Source: Clostridia bacterium (GTDB lineage: Bacteria > Bacillota > Clostridia > Christensenellales > Borkfalkiaceae). Taken from it: a stretch of DNA of 41,875 nucleotides. The stretch spans positions 1 to 41,875 of the forward strand of contig JAFTPU010000006.1 in assembly GCA_017463105.1 (NCBI GenBank), in the 5' to 3' direction. This document shows, piece after piece, positions 1 through 7,506 of the stretch. The notes under the pieces are model-generated. The model was given only the letters and a program-made list of their open reading frames with translations. It searched no databases and was not told the origin of the DNA. Position numbers and translations under genes: made by a program. Every line of letters starts with the position of its first letter. Position 1 is the first letter of the stretch.

Positions 1-1
1 A

Positions 2-196
2 CGAAAAACTTTATTTCAAATAATGCAAACCGTTTTGCAAAAAGCACCTGCGGATAATCCCGTATTTCAATTTATGGACAAGAAACGTTTTGAAGGGAAA
101 CATTTCTATGTCTATATGACCGCTGCCGCCAACAAGTTTTTGAGAATTTATTATGCTCGTGTGACGGAGCATCTTAATTCTTTACAAGTCGCTTAA
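2..196 (+). pseudogene. IS110-family transposase, C-terminal fragment (5' end off window)
   Basis: An open frame enters from the left edge and stops at 194-196, giving about 64 residues. It contains PVFQFMDKKRFEGKHFYVYM and then TAAANKFLRIYYARV. The pattern GK.....A..NK.LRI.Y is typical of the end of IS110/IS116/IS902 transposases (DEDD N-terminal domain plus a C-terminal serine-recombinase-like domain). Only the C-terminal end is visible, so I cannot tell whether the gene is complete to the left. It reads rightward, opposite to the neighbouring element genes, as expected for an insertion within the element. The family call rests on remembered pattern only. Confidence 0.6.
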
Positions 197-218
197 CTTT
201 CCTTTATTTAGCCTTTCC

Positions 219-244
219 CAAGTCAACGCAATTGCGCTGACTTG
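219..244. terminator. Hairpin just after the transposase fragment
   Basis: Arms CAAGTCA and TGACTTG enclose ACGCAATTGCGC, which can itself pair partly. It lies 22 nt after the transposase stop. The downstream T content is modest, so it could be an intrinsic terminator or the structured end of the IS110-type element. Confidence 0.4.
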
Positions 245-297
245 CTTTTGCTTGCAGATTTTACGCTTAAAAATTTTTTTGAAATTTCTTGTTTATT

Positions 298-1587
298 TTA
301 CTTGACTTTTATTTGCAGGTCTTTTTCGTGATATTTTTCATAATTTTCTTTGATAATTTCCCCAAGCGCGGCGATAACAGGCACTGTCACCGCGTTCCCT
401 GCCATCTTATACAGATGTCCGTCTTTTAAGCCCGTTGCCTCCGCTTTATAAAACTGCTCGTCGGTGAAACCTTGCAAACGCCAACATTCTATCGGCATCA
501 GCCGTCTTACCTTGCCGTATCGGATAATGCCGTGCCTGTCGCATACCGTCAATGCAAACATAGGCTCGTTCGGTCCTTTATAACGTCTGCCCTGTTGCCG
601 AACGTAGTCTTTTGTAGGCGTCAATATCGCGCGCGGTTCGTCTTCAATGAACACACCCGAGTGTTCGCCCTTTCGATTGCTTATCCCAGAATCTTGTCTT
701 GCCGTGATACATCTTGCCGTTTCCGTTAAATTCGGCGGTGGGTTCATGTCAATAAAAAAGTAGCCTTGCGAACTGCTCGTCGTAAGCGTGTGCGCCACCT
801 TTTCTCCTACCCGTCCGCGCCGTGAATTCATACCTGGGTATGCCAAATCAATGCTATCCCCAGGATACGCAAGCTGATAGCCTTGCTTGGTTTTGACCTT
901 TATCGGCAGGTTTACGTCATACAATCCTGTCTTTCCGCCAAACCCGCCTGCCTCGCTCGTAAGCGTTATTCCGACTCCTCTTGGGGTGTAGATTCTATTC
1001 CCTTCTCTGCCGGGGATAATTTGCTCAGTAGTCTTTCCATTTGCCTCTGTGAAAGAAAATATTTTTCCGGTGCGTCTTTCTCCAAGATATCCGATAATAT
1101 ACACTCTTTTTCGGGCTTGGGGGACACCGAAATCCTTGCTGTTAAGCACCTGCCAGCAGACATCGTACCCCAACTGAGAAAGCGCGCCGAGGATGGTTGC
1201 AAACGTTTTGCCACCGTCGTGCGACAGCAAGCCGGGTACGTTTTCAAGGAAAAGATATGCAGGTCTTTTAATGGCAGCGATTCGAGCGATCTCAAAGAAA
1301 AGTGTTCCCCTTGCATCTTCAAATCCTCCCCGCTTTCCAGCGAGTGAAAAAGCCTGACAAGGGAATCCTCCGCAAATAACGTCGATATCCGGCATATCGT
1401 ATGGGTTGATTTTGGTTGCGTCATTGAAATATACCTCCTGTGGTTTTATATCGTAAATTGCGTTGTACGCTTGGTTTGCGTGTTTGTCTATTTCGCAGTG
1501 TCCTACGCATTCAAAACCACCGATTGATTCGAGTCCGCTTCTAAATCCGCCGATGCCTGCGAACATATCAAAAAAGCGAATTGCCAT
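298..1587 (-). CDS. DNA (cytosine-5)-methyltransferase
   Basis: It would transfer a methyl group from SAM to carbon 5 of cytosine. The C5-methyltransferase motifs appear in order (numbering from the upstream TTG): motif I FAGIGGF at 11-17, motif IV GGFPCQ with catalytic Cys at 79, motif VI ENV at 117-119, motif VIII QARKR at 159-163, a long target-recognition region of about 190-355, motif IX RRLMPIECWRLQGF near 366, and motif X GNAV near 398. Length (429 aa) is normal. Two starts compete: TTG at 1593 and ATG at 1587; an AAAGGGTG sequence serves either, and I chose ATG. No restriction endonuclease is next to it, so it looks solitary, either protecting the element from host restriction or acting as an orphan regulator. 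The recognition sequence cannot be read from the protein. Confidence 0.93.
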   Translation of the reverse strand: MAIRFFDMFAGIGGFRSGLESIGGFECVGHCEIDKHANQAYNAIYDIKPQEVYFNDATKINPYDMPDIDVICGGFPCQAFSLAGKRGGFEDARGTLFFEIARIAAIKRPAYLFLENVPGLLSHDGGKTFATILGALSQLGYDVCWQVLNSKDFGVPQARKRVYIIGYLGERRTGKIFSFTEANGKTTEQIIPGREGNRIYTPRGVGITLTSEAGGFGGKTGLYDVNLPIKVKTKQGYQLAYPGDSIDLAYPGMNSRRGRVGEKVAHTLTTSSSQGYFFIDMNPPPNLTETARCITARQDSGISNRKGEHSGVFIEDEPRAILTPTKDYVRQQGRRYKGPNEPMFALTVCDRHGIIRYGKVRRLMPIECWRLQGFTDEQFYKAEATGLKDGHLYKMAGNAVTVPVIAALGEIIKENYEKYHEKDLQIKVK

Positions 1588-1642
1588 ACGCAATCCGCAC
1601 CCTTTCGTTTATTCTTTTCTATCTATCCTTTTCTTCATCACC

Positions 1643-2119
1643 TCACATTGTTATTGCTATGCTTTCGGCCTCGTCCTCGTCTTCGGGTTCATCTCCCTCA
1701 AAGGAACCTTCTCTTTCTGCTAGCGATTCGTCTTCATCTTCACCGTCGCCTTGTTCTTCGTCGCCGTTGCCCTGTTCTTCGTTCTGTTTCTTCGCAAGCA
1801 CTTCCATTTCAAGCGACTCTCTGTCCAACTCTTGCTTGATTAAGTTGTACATAAACCGATTCTGTCGCAAGCTGTTTCTTTCCAAGTAATCTTTTACTTT
1901 TTCGTAAAAACTTTCCGGTACTTGAAACGCTATCGTGCGTTGCTTTTCGGGTTTCTGAATTTCTTGCGTTTGCTCTTTTGCATTTACCAAGCTGTCAATC
2001 GCTTTCGTGATAAATTCCTCCATTTTCATGTCGCCGTGTTCCGACATATACTTTCTTGCTTTTGCGTGATGTTCCAAGTCCACTCTTGTGGTAATGCCTT
2101 TCTTTTCTACGTTTTCCAT
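1643..2119 (-). CDS. Ribbon-helix-helix-like element protein with acidic tail
   Basis: A 158-aa protein of unknown function. Residues about 8-45 (TTRVDLEHHAKARKYM, then a helix ending in a Val/Asn-rich stretch) and about 60-95 (RTIAFQVPESFYEKVKDYL) each resemble a strand-helix-helix unit, as in small ribbon-helix-helix DNA-binding or accessory proteins of plasmids and conjugative elements. From about residue 110 the chain becomes a low-complexity Glu/Asp/Gly tail. The start has a clear AAGGAG site. It lies 13 nt downstream of the DUF4314 gene and about 55 nt upstream of the methyltransferase, so all three are probably co-transcribed. A role in DNA binding is inference; no family could be named with confidence. 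Confidence 0.6.
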   Translation of the reverse strand: MENVEKKGITTRVDLEHHAKARKYMSEHGDMKMEEFITKAIDSLVNAKEQTQEIQKPEKQRTIAFQVPESFYEKVKDYLERNSLRQNRFMYNLIKQELDRESLEMEVLAKKQNEEQGNGDEEQGDGEDEDESLAEREGSFEGDEPEDEDEAESIAITM

Positions 2120-2131
2120 AATTTTTTCTCC

Positions 2132-3295
2132 TTATACAATATTCATGCCGTCTTCTTCGGCAATGTCTTCCGTTTCGTCTTGCTCGAACTTAAACTGTAC
2201 GCCCGCCTCTTGCAACAGTTCCACGATTTTATCCTGTACGCCTTTCGCCACGTAATCGCTCATAGGTTCTTCCCCGTCTTCGTTTGGCAAAAGTTCTATG
2301 CCGAACTTCGCAAGATAGCCCTTTACCAAGTCCCAACACTCGCCTTCCAGCTCGTCGAAATAACCGAGCTTTGAACAGTCTATCGGCTCTTTCGGGATAA
2401 CGATTTGACAATCGTCGCCAAAGTCCACCACTTGCCCGTTTTTGATGCGTGCTTCTTGTACGAGTTCTTCTTCCGTCAGCGTTCTAAAACTGTCTTGTTG
2501 CGGTACTAACGCCAAGCCTCTGCCGTTATCCCACTTCACGTGTATTTGCGCACCATCGTCTACGAATTCCACCGTTCCGCGCGTTCCGCTTTCTACAGGC
2601 GCATACGGGTCCTCCATAGAGATTAATTGCAATCTCGTGCCGGGCGGATACTGTTCCTTATACCGCTTTGCTTGCCGTCTTACTTTTTCCCATTCGTTCA
2701 TATCCTTTTCTCCTTTTTCATTTTCTACTTTCCGTTGCATAGGAAGTAATATTTTTTCTAATTCTTTTCCATAGCGTTTGTCCGCTATCTCTTTCACATA
2801 TATCCCGTTCGTTTTCAAAAACGGCATACCGTCTTTATACTTAATTCTCAAATCCCCGTACTGTCCGTCGCTTACGATAAACTCCGCCACTTCTTGCATA
2901 CTACGCAATTTTTTATTCCTTACGTTGGACGAACCCATAAGCGTTGGGTACGGCTTTTCGTCTTTATACTCGCCGTCGGTGTATATGAGCTTAAAACCTA
3001 TATCGCCCCAAAACTGACAACGCGCCTGTAAAAAATCTTCTCGCCGTTTTATTCGCTCGTACATATACGCAACTTCTTCCACCGTTGCGTTGACAAACTC
3101 GCCATCACCGTAAAGATAGATTTTTCCTTGAATATTGACTTCGCTTGCGCCTTGAACTTTTTGCATAAATTCTTCATACGCCGTCCAGCCGTTTAGGTCG
3201 TTTTTTATTCTCGGTATCCCACCCACTAAAAACCTTGATTCTGCCTCCCCTGACTTCATCGTCACAACCGAAAATAATATTGCCATTCCTATCAC
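2132..3295 (-). CDS. Element protein with C-terminal DUF4314 domain
   Basis: The frame is 387 codons. It opens with GTG at 3295, overlapping the ardA stop by 4 nt; an ATG follows three codons later. Residues about 205-275 (YPPGTRLQLISMEDPYAP ... GTRGTVEFVDDGAQIHVKWD) match the DUF4314 pattern, a small SH3-like domain common in clostridial conjugative elements. The first 200 residues are not recognised. A second, very good start lies inside: ATG at 2701 preceded by AAAAGGAGAAAAGGAT, which would give a separate 189-codon DUF4314 protein. The gene may therefore make two products, or may be an in-frame fusion of two ancestral genes. The C-terminal end is Glu/Asp-rich. Function unknown. Confidence 0.75.
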   Translation of the reverse strand: MIGMAILFSVVTMKSGEAESRFLVGGIPRIKNDLNGWTAYEEFMQKVQGASEVNIQGKIYLYGDGEFVNATVEEVAYMYERIKRREDFLQARCQFWGDIGFKLIYTDGEYKDEKPYPTLMGSSNVRNKKLRSMQEVAEFIVSDGQYGDLRIKYKDGMPFLKTNGIYVKEIADKRYGKELEKILLPMQRKVENEKGEKDMNEWEKVRRQAKRYKEQYPPGTRLQLISMEDPYAPVESGTRGTVEFVDDGAQIHVKWDNGRGLALVPQQDSFRTLTEEELVQEARIKNGQVVDFGDDCQIVIPKEPIDCSKLGYFDELEGECWDLVKGYLAKFGIELLPNEDGEEPMSDYVAKGVQDKIVELLQEAGVQFKFEQDETEDIAEEDGMNIV

Positions 3296-4428
3296 ATTCC
3301 CCCAAACGACATACCCATGTCTTTGTCTATTATATCTTCCAACTGCCTTCCCGATGGAATATATACGAACCCACCTCTAACGAACATACCATGACCATTG
3401 CGCCGAACTTGCTCACCTAATTCTTTATAATTGATAAAATCCCGTAAGTTTTCCGAACACTCGTACTCATCGTCGTTGTCCACTAAATACTCTCCAAATT
3501 CATAATCAGAATCCACGTTTCCCACATACTCGAACTCGTCCAAATTTTGAGCGATTAAAGCCATTTCCTTTACGTCTTCCGTTTCTGCATATTCCACCAC
3601 GGCAAGAAATTTATCCGTTTCCGTTAAATCTTCAAGTTCTTTTGCAAGGTTATTGATATCATATATATCTTCTCCTTCCACCGAATTAAACAAGAGCTTA
3701 GCCAACCTGTTGTTGTCAATACGGTCAAAATCTACGCGCAGTTTGCAATGCGACGTACTTTCTACGCCCAACCGCGCAAGCGCTTTTTTGATTGCCGTTT
3801 CTCCACAAGGCAAGTACACGTATTCTTCCGCGTTCAAAAAATTGATTGCCACGCCTAATAAGCAGTTCCCGTCGTAATCAAACTCGGGGAACGTTTCCCC
3901 GTTATAGATTGTTTCTTCGGGAATATCATCATTAAAAAACAATAGTCCTTTTTCCGTCCATTTCCCTTTGTTTGATGTTATCAATTCCCTGCCTATTTTC
4001 GCATACTCCGCGTCCCTGCTATCATCGGCAGGTATTGCCAGTTCGCGCGTAAGCGTATGCATTCGTCCTACCGCCGTCATATCTCCAATATTTTGGATTA
4101 ACGTATATTTATTCAAATTGTACGTTAAGTTAATAAAATCTTTCGGTTCGTCCAAGCCTTCCATTTGCGCCACGACGGAAAACTTATCTAATTCCGGCTT
4201 TGTCAAACTATCCAAACGCTTCGCCAAAAAATTGATTTCGTCCAAGTCTACTTCTTGCCCTTCCAACAGCGAGAGACTTTCAAAATCTACCACTTCGCTC
4301 ACTATTTGCTTGGTATCCATTTCATCGGTTACACCTATCGTTTTTAATGCCTCCGTCAAGACTTTTTCACTGCAAGGAAATCGTATATCTACGTGTTCCC
4401 CGTCCTTTTTAATATTTAGCGTTATCAT
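3292..4428 (-). CDS. ardA: Antirestriction protein ArdA, long tandem form
   Basis: ArdA proteins mimic bent B-form DNA with a strongly acidic surface and block type I restriction enzymes when an element enters a new host. This 378-aa protein is acidic and ends in HGMFVRGGFVYIPSGRQLED, the tail typical of the clostridial ArdA family. It appears to hold two copies of one module: IRFPCSEKVLTEALKTIGV near residues 15-33 recurs as VYLPCGETAIKKALARLGV near 205-223, each followed by an acidic alpha/beta stretch. It overlaps its neighbours on both sides by 4 nt (ATGA), indicating translational coupling. E. coli-type ArdA is about half as long. Confidence 0.85.
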   Translation of the reverse strand: MITLNIKKDGEHVDIRFPCSEKVLTEALKTIGVTDEMDTKQIVSEVVDFESLSLLEGQEVDLDEINFLAKRLDSLTKPELDKFSVVAQMEGLDEPKDFINLTYNLNKYTLIQNIGDMTAVGRMHTLTRELAIPADDSRDAEYAKIGRELITSNKGKWTEKGLLFFNDDIPEETIYNGETFPEFDYDGNCLLGVAINFLNAEEYVYLPCGETAIKKALARLGVESTSHCKLRVDFDRIDNNRLAKLLFNSVEGEDIYDINNLAKELEDLTETDKFLAVVEYAETEDVKEMALIAQNLDEFEYVGNVDSDYEFGEYLVDNDDEYECSENLRDFINYKELGEQVRRNGHGMFVRGGFVYIPSGRQLEDIIDKDMGMSFGGM

Positions 4429-4799
4429 GCGTTTTCCCCCTTATAGTGTTGCAACGGTGCAAGCCCGATTCTACGGATTTCTATTGCCGTATAGATGATT
4501 CGCCAAAGCCTTGTTGATACAAGTTCCTTATCCGTTAAATCGTTCATCGTTAAATGTTTCGTGCCGAGCGCAAGGTCCTTCGCTACACAAAACAATGTGT
4601 AGCCTTCTTCCGTGCATTTGCCTACCCGCACTCTATGAATAGGGATTTTATTATCTATCATATAAATTTTACACCTATTCCAGAGTTTCTTGTCCCCCGT
4701 CAACAAATAGACTACGCACATTTGTACGTTGTCTTTCTTGTCCATTTTCTTGGTTGCGTCCTTGAATAACTCTCTATGCTTCTCGCTTCTAAAATACAT
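4425..4799 (-). CDS. Small conserved element protein (DUF6075-like)
   Basis: A 124-aa protein starting FRSEKHRELFKDATKKMDKK and containing CVVYLLTGDKKLWNRCKIYM. From memory this resembles the DUF6075 family of clostridial conjugative elements; the function is unknown. It has no signal peptide or membrane segment. The ribosome site AAAGGAG lies 9 nt before the ATG. The start is only 30 nt downstream of an intrinsic terminator, so a conventional promoter of its own does not fit in between. It overlaps ardA by 4 nt and is probably translated together with it. Confidence 0.65.
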   Translation of the reverse strand: MYFRSEKHRELFKDATKKMDKKDNVQMCVVYLLTGDKKLWNRCKIYMIDNKIPIHRVRVGKCTEEGYTLFCVAKDLALGTKHLTMNDLTDKELVSTRLWRIIYTAIEIRRIGLAPLQHYKGENA

Positions 4800-4820
4800 C
4801 TTTATTGCTCCTTTTTATTG

Positions 4821-4859
4821 AAATAAAAAAAGCCGACTGTTTCGGTTAACAATCGGCTT
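4821..4859 (-). terminator. Intrinsic terminator in front of the DUF6075-like/ardA genes
   Basis: On the minus strand AAGCCGATTGTT pairs with AACAGTCGGCTT (12 bp), followed by TTTTTTATTT. One pair is G-U only when read on the minus strand and becomes a C-A mismatch on the plus strand, which argues for leftward use. Confidence 0.8.
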
Positions 4860-4934
4860 GTTTTTCCCTTGCGGGTTCTTATTCGGTTTTTACGCTTTCG
4901 CGCGAATTTCGGGCGGTTTTGCCCTTATAACGCT

Positions 4935-5597
4935 CTACTGCTTTGGCGTTATATCTTGGCTTGGTTCAAAATGCGTACTCATCACAGAAAAATCCTTTTC
5001 GGGATACCCATGTATCAAATTTTCCATGATTCCGTCCATTTCTTTGTCTTGGTCGTAGATTACGTGTTCGCAATTATCCCTTGCGTAATTTACACTTTTG
5101 AATATGAGTTCGGCCTGTTCTTGGGTGAATACCTTATTCTTATTGATAAGCCCTGCTCGAACGGCAAAATTTTCTTTGGCCTTTTCATAGCTGTTCATAT
5201 AATGTCCGTACACCAAATATGTGCCGTCTTGATTTTTATTCCACGTTGCGAATTTGAAACCATATTCTTTATCATACGCCCCTGCAAGTATCGTTTCTCC
5301 GAACTCTAAAAACTTATGGTAATTAGATACCGCCCCTACTTTCATTGGTTCGCCTTTTTCATATAACGCTACGCAGTCCTTTACGCTTACCGCCTCTTTT
5401 GCAATCGGCGTAGATATCTCATAAAAATTTTGCAATGCGTATGCGTCACGCGTAAAATGCAAATTGCCATTTTTATCTTGATCGCAAAGAAAAACGCCGT
5501 TTTGATAAATTTTCAGCATACCCGTTTCTTCATCATAAAGTGCGCCGTGACCCTGTTCCCTTAGCCTTCGTTTGAGTTCTTCTTGATAAATCGTCAT
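4935..5597 (-). CDS. Hypothetical element protein
   Basis: A 220-aa soluble protein with no recognised domain. Around residues 120-150 it has a Gly-His-Tyr stretch followed by KAKENFAVRAGLINKNKVFT, which recalls a segment seen in long multi-domain proteins of clostridial conjugative elements; this is a memory-based and weak link. It starts 12 nt after the stop of the upstream ADP-ribosyltransferase-like gene with a GGAGAAAAAAG ribosome site, so the two form one transcription unit that ends at the terminator at 4821-4859. A partner or immunity role for the upstream enzyme-like protein is possible but is only a guess from adjacency. Confidence 0.65.
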   Translation of the reverse strand: MTIYQEELKRRLREQGHGALYDEETGMLKIYQNGVFLCDQDKNGNLHFTRDAYALQNFYEISTPIAKEAVSVKDCVALYEKGEPMKVGAVSNYHKFLEFGETILAGAYDKEYGFKFATWNKNQDGTYLVYGHYMNSYEKAKENFAVRAGLINKNKVFTQEQAELIFKSVNYARDNCEHVIYDQDKEMDGIMENLIHGYPEKDFSVMSTHFEPSQDITPKQ

Positions 5598-5608
5598 CTT
5601 TTTTCTCC

Positions 5609-6349
5609 TTACATTGTTAATTTTATTACTTGCTCAACTTCTTCTACCATAGTTATGTTTTGCAATCCTTTCGGATCGACAACCACTTCTGACTCTCCAC
5701 GGCTGCCGAAATATGCGTACACATCCTTTTTATCTATCTCCGCAGAGTAAACCTTTCCGTTCTCCCCGAAGCGCTCTGCAAACCATTTCGCTTTTTCTTC
5801 GTCCAACGTCCACGACATTGCTTTTCTATCAAACCCATTGTAAGTCGTCACCCCACGATAGACCGTCACTGTTTGTTCTAAATTTTTCCACGTTTGATAT
5901 TCGTCTTTCGTCATAAGATACGTTGGTGCGGCTTTTTTGAATAAGTCCAATAATTCTTTCTTCGTGAAATTCTTATCCATATTTGGATTCTCCGAACGAA
6001 TCCAAGCGTCCGCAAGAAGTTTGGAATAATCTTTGCTTGATAAATACGGTGTTGCGTATTTCAAAAACGCAAGTCTGTACGGGCCATTCAGCAACGCATA
6101 TACGCGCCACAAGTCCGTTGCGGAATTTATCCGTTCTTTCATAAACTCTTGCCAGCGTTCAACGTTTCTTTCTTTTTTCGTTAAATCTAAAAAGTTGGTT
6201 CTTCCGCCTTTGTCATCAATTACGACAAAACCCGTTGCCGTAAACGGGTGTTGTACCACCGCAGGCGAATACGGCGTTTTATGAACGGGTGTCATTAGTA
6301 AAATTCTCGCCATTGATTTTACTTTCTCCAAGTTCGTTTCTTTTTGCAT
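5609..6349 (-). CDS. Putative mono-ADP-ribosyltransferase (R-S-ExE type)
   Basis: A 246-aa protein whose C-terminal half carries the signatures of arginine-type ADP-ribosyltransferases in the right order: VYRG with Arg165, AMSWT with Ser179 and Thr181 in the place of the STS motif, a helix EEKAKWFAERFG, a strand pair with DVYAYFGSRGE, and ESEVVV giving Glu219-x-Glu221 (ExE). Such enzymes move ADP-ribose from NAD+ to protein or nucleic acid. The first 150 residues are helical and unrecognised and may bind the target. There is no signal peptide, so it should act inside a cell, possibly the recipient after transfer. The ATG has an AGGAG site. The enzyme call is inferred from the motif set and needs a fold comparison. 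Confidence 0.55.
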   Translation of the reverse strand: MQKETNLEKVKSMARILLMTPVHKTPYSPAVVQHPFTATGFVVIDDKGGRTNFLDLTKKERNVERWQEFMKERINSATDLWRVYALLNGPYRLAFLKYATPYLSSKDYSKLLADAWIRSENPNMDKNFTKKELLDLFKKAAPTYLMTKDEYQTWKNLEQTVTVYRGVTTYNGFDRKAMSWTLDEEKAKWFAERFGENGKVYSAEIDKKDVYAYFGSRGESEVVVDPKGLQNITMVEEVEQVIKLTM

Positions 6350-6368
6350 ATTTTTCTCCTCATTTTTT

Positions 6369-6407
6369 GCAATAAAAAAGCGCGTAGATTTTTATTTCTA
6401 CACGCTT
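6369..6407 (-). terminator. Intrinsic terminator/attenuator in the leader of the ADP-ribosyltransferase gene
   Basis: Minus-strand arms AAGCGTGTAGA and TCTACGCGCTT (11 bp with one G-U pair that exists only on this strand), then TTTTTTATTG. The hairpin's 3' base is 29 nt from the ATG at 6349. Confidence 0.75.
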
Positions 6408-6510
6408 GATTTTTCTATTTTTTTATTTCGTTTGAGTTCAACTCCCTGTAAAATCGAAAAAAACCTGTTTTATATCTACGTTTTTGTAAAAAAATATTCA
6501 GCTTCAAAAA

Positions 6511-6545
6511 ACGAAAAAAGCCTTGAAAAATCAAGACTTTTTCGT
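6511..6545 (-). terminator. Intrinsic terminator downstream of tRNA-Leu
   Basis: On the minus strand AAAAAGTCTTGA pairs with TCAAGGCTTTTTT around a TTTT loop; the U-G pair in it exists only on the minus strand. It begins 27 nt after the tRNA 3' end and fits as the terminator of the tRNA transcript. Confidence 0.75.
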
Positions 6546-6571
6546 GCAATATCTTTTTTATTGCCAATTTA

Positions 6572-6656
6572 TGGTGCGGACGAAGGGACTTGAACCCATA
6601 CGGAGTTACCCACAGGAACCTGAAACCTGCGCGTCTGCCAATTTCGCCACGTCCGC
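6572..6656 (-). tRNA. tRNA-Leu(CAG)
   Basis: Minus-strand cloverleaf of 85 nt with CCA encoded. Acceptor GCGGACG (6656-6650) pairs with CGTCCGC, discriminator A, then CCA at 6574-6572. The anticodon loop TTCAGGT gives anticodon CAG, and there is a long class II variable arm and a T-loop GGTTCAAGTCC. The anticodon stem CAGGT/TCCTG has a T-T mismatch at 31-39, where other CAG leucine tRNAs usually have A-U. The element-derived genes begin immediately past its 3' end. Confidence 0.95.
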
Positions 6657-6745
6657 ATTATAATAGCTCTTTTCATTTTTACACGGTGAGAACCGAACAC
6701 CGAGGCGGGCAATTAAGCTGATCCGCGTTATCTATCGACAATCGG

Positions 6746-7450
6746 TCAGATATTCACTATCTCTGTTTTCGCCAATTTGCCGTCCTTACTCTCCAAAAGC
6801 CACGCTTTCCCGCCGCTCGATACGCTTCCGACGATCTCGCCGTCCTCGATAATGAGCGCCGCGTTGTCCTCAACCCCGTAAGCACGTGTATAATTATAAC
6901 ACACAATTTTATCAAAGTCAAGCATTCTTGCGCCATAATGGGGAGAAATTACGCCTTTTTTCCAATTTAATCCCGTAAACATGGCGTATTTTTCCTCGCC
7001 CTCGCCGTTCGCCAAAGCAGAATCGGTATAGATATCCGAAAACCAACAGATCGCCCCTGCGGACAAGCCCGCAAGCACGACGCCGCGATTGTACGCGTCC
7101 TCGATCAGGGGCAAAAGTCCCGTCTTTTTCCATTGTTCGATCATAAACATGGTATCGCCGCCGCCCACGTAGATCATATCCGCCTTTTCGAATTTGGCTT
7201 TCATTTTCTCCATATCGGGTTCTTTGAACACGGTAAGCGCGACGTCCGTTTTGATATCGAAAACGCCCGTATACACTTTATGGAAAGTATTATAATAGGG
7301 CATAAAATCGTGGCTTGCCGTAGGAATAAACAGCGCGTTGGCGCGCCTGTCGCCCGCCCGCGCTTTCGCCAGACCCGCGATATACTCGTCGATCTTCAAC
7401 GTCGTTCTTTCGCGGAGCTCGCCCCCGCCGATCGCTATGATACGTTTCAT
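6746..7450 (-). CDS. Peptidase E-like serine peptidase (family S51)
   Basis: A 234-aa cytoplasmic peptidase of the class I glutamine amidotransferase-like fold. Family members cleave dipeptides with N-terminal Asp (PepE) or cyanophycin. The nucleophile elbow GLSAGAICWF puts the serine at 130; DMIYVGGGDTMF at 91-102 and SPHYG near 169-173 (candidate His) are also typical. The length fits PepE. It is the last gene of a leftward unit after rpiB, separated from it by 56 nt holding a stem-loop. Substrate specificity (Asp-X dipeptides or other) cannot be told from the sequence. Confidence 0.85.
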   Translation of the reverse strand: MKRIIAIGGGELRERTTLKIDEYIAGLAKARAGDRRANALFIPTASHDFMPYYNTFHKVYTGVFDIKTDVALTVFKEPDMEKMKAKFEKADMIYVGGGDTMFMIEQWKKTGLLPLIEDAYNRGVVLAGLSAGAICWFSDIYTDSALANGEGEEKYAMFTGLNWKKGVISPHYGARMLDFDKIVCYNYTRAYGVEDNAALIIEDGEIVGSVSSGGKAWLLESKDGKLAKTEIVNI

Positions 7451-7472
7451 ACCCTATCCTCTTCTATGGTAC

Positions 7473-7497
7473 AAACGGCGGTTTTTCACCGCCGTTT
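7473..7497. terminator. Stem-loop between rpiB and the peptidase gene
   Basis: AAACGGCGGT and ACCGCCGTTT form a perfect 10-bp stem with a 5-nt loop. On the minus strand only TTT follows, so termination would be weak; it may instead be a processing or stability element between the two genes. Confidence 0.5.
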
Positions 7498-7506
7498 CTC
7501 CGTTTC

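Larger units (their letters stand above)
197..6571. mobile_element. Cargo/anti-defence segment of an integrative conjugative element (left end outside window)
   Basis: Seven leftward genes, several of them typical of conjugative elements (ArdA, a DUF4314 protein, a solitary C5 methyltransferase), sit between an IS110-type remnant and the 3' end of a tRNA-Leu gene. The segment is visibly more A+T-rich than the chromosomal genes right of 6700. No relaxase, VirD4, VirB4 or integrase is in the window, so the conjugative assignment is an inference from cargo. The right boundary is placed at the tRNA because tRNA 3' ends are common att sites; no second att copy can be seen here. Confidence 0.55.

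Noticed and set aside
6657-6664. TATAAT on the minus strand immediately before tRNA-Leu
   Set aside because: It ends one base before the tRNA 5' end, so a start 7 nt downstream would fall inside the tRNA; there is also no suitable -35 box.
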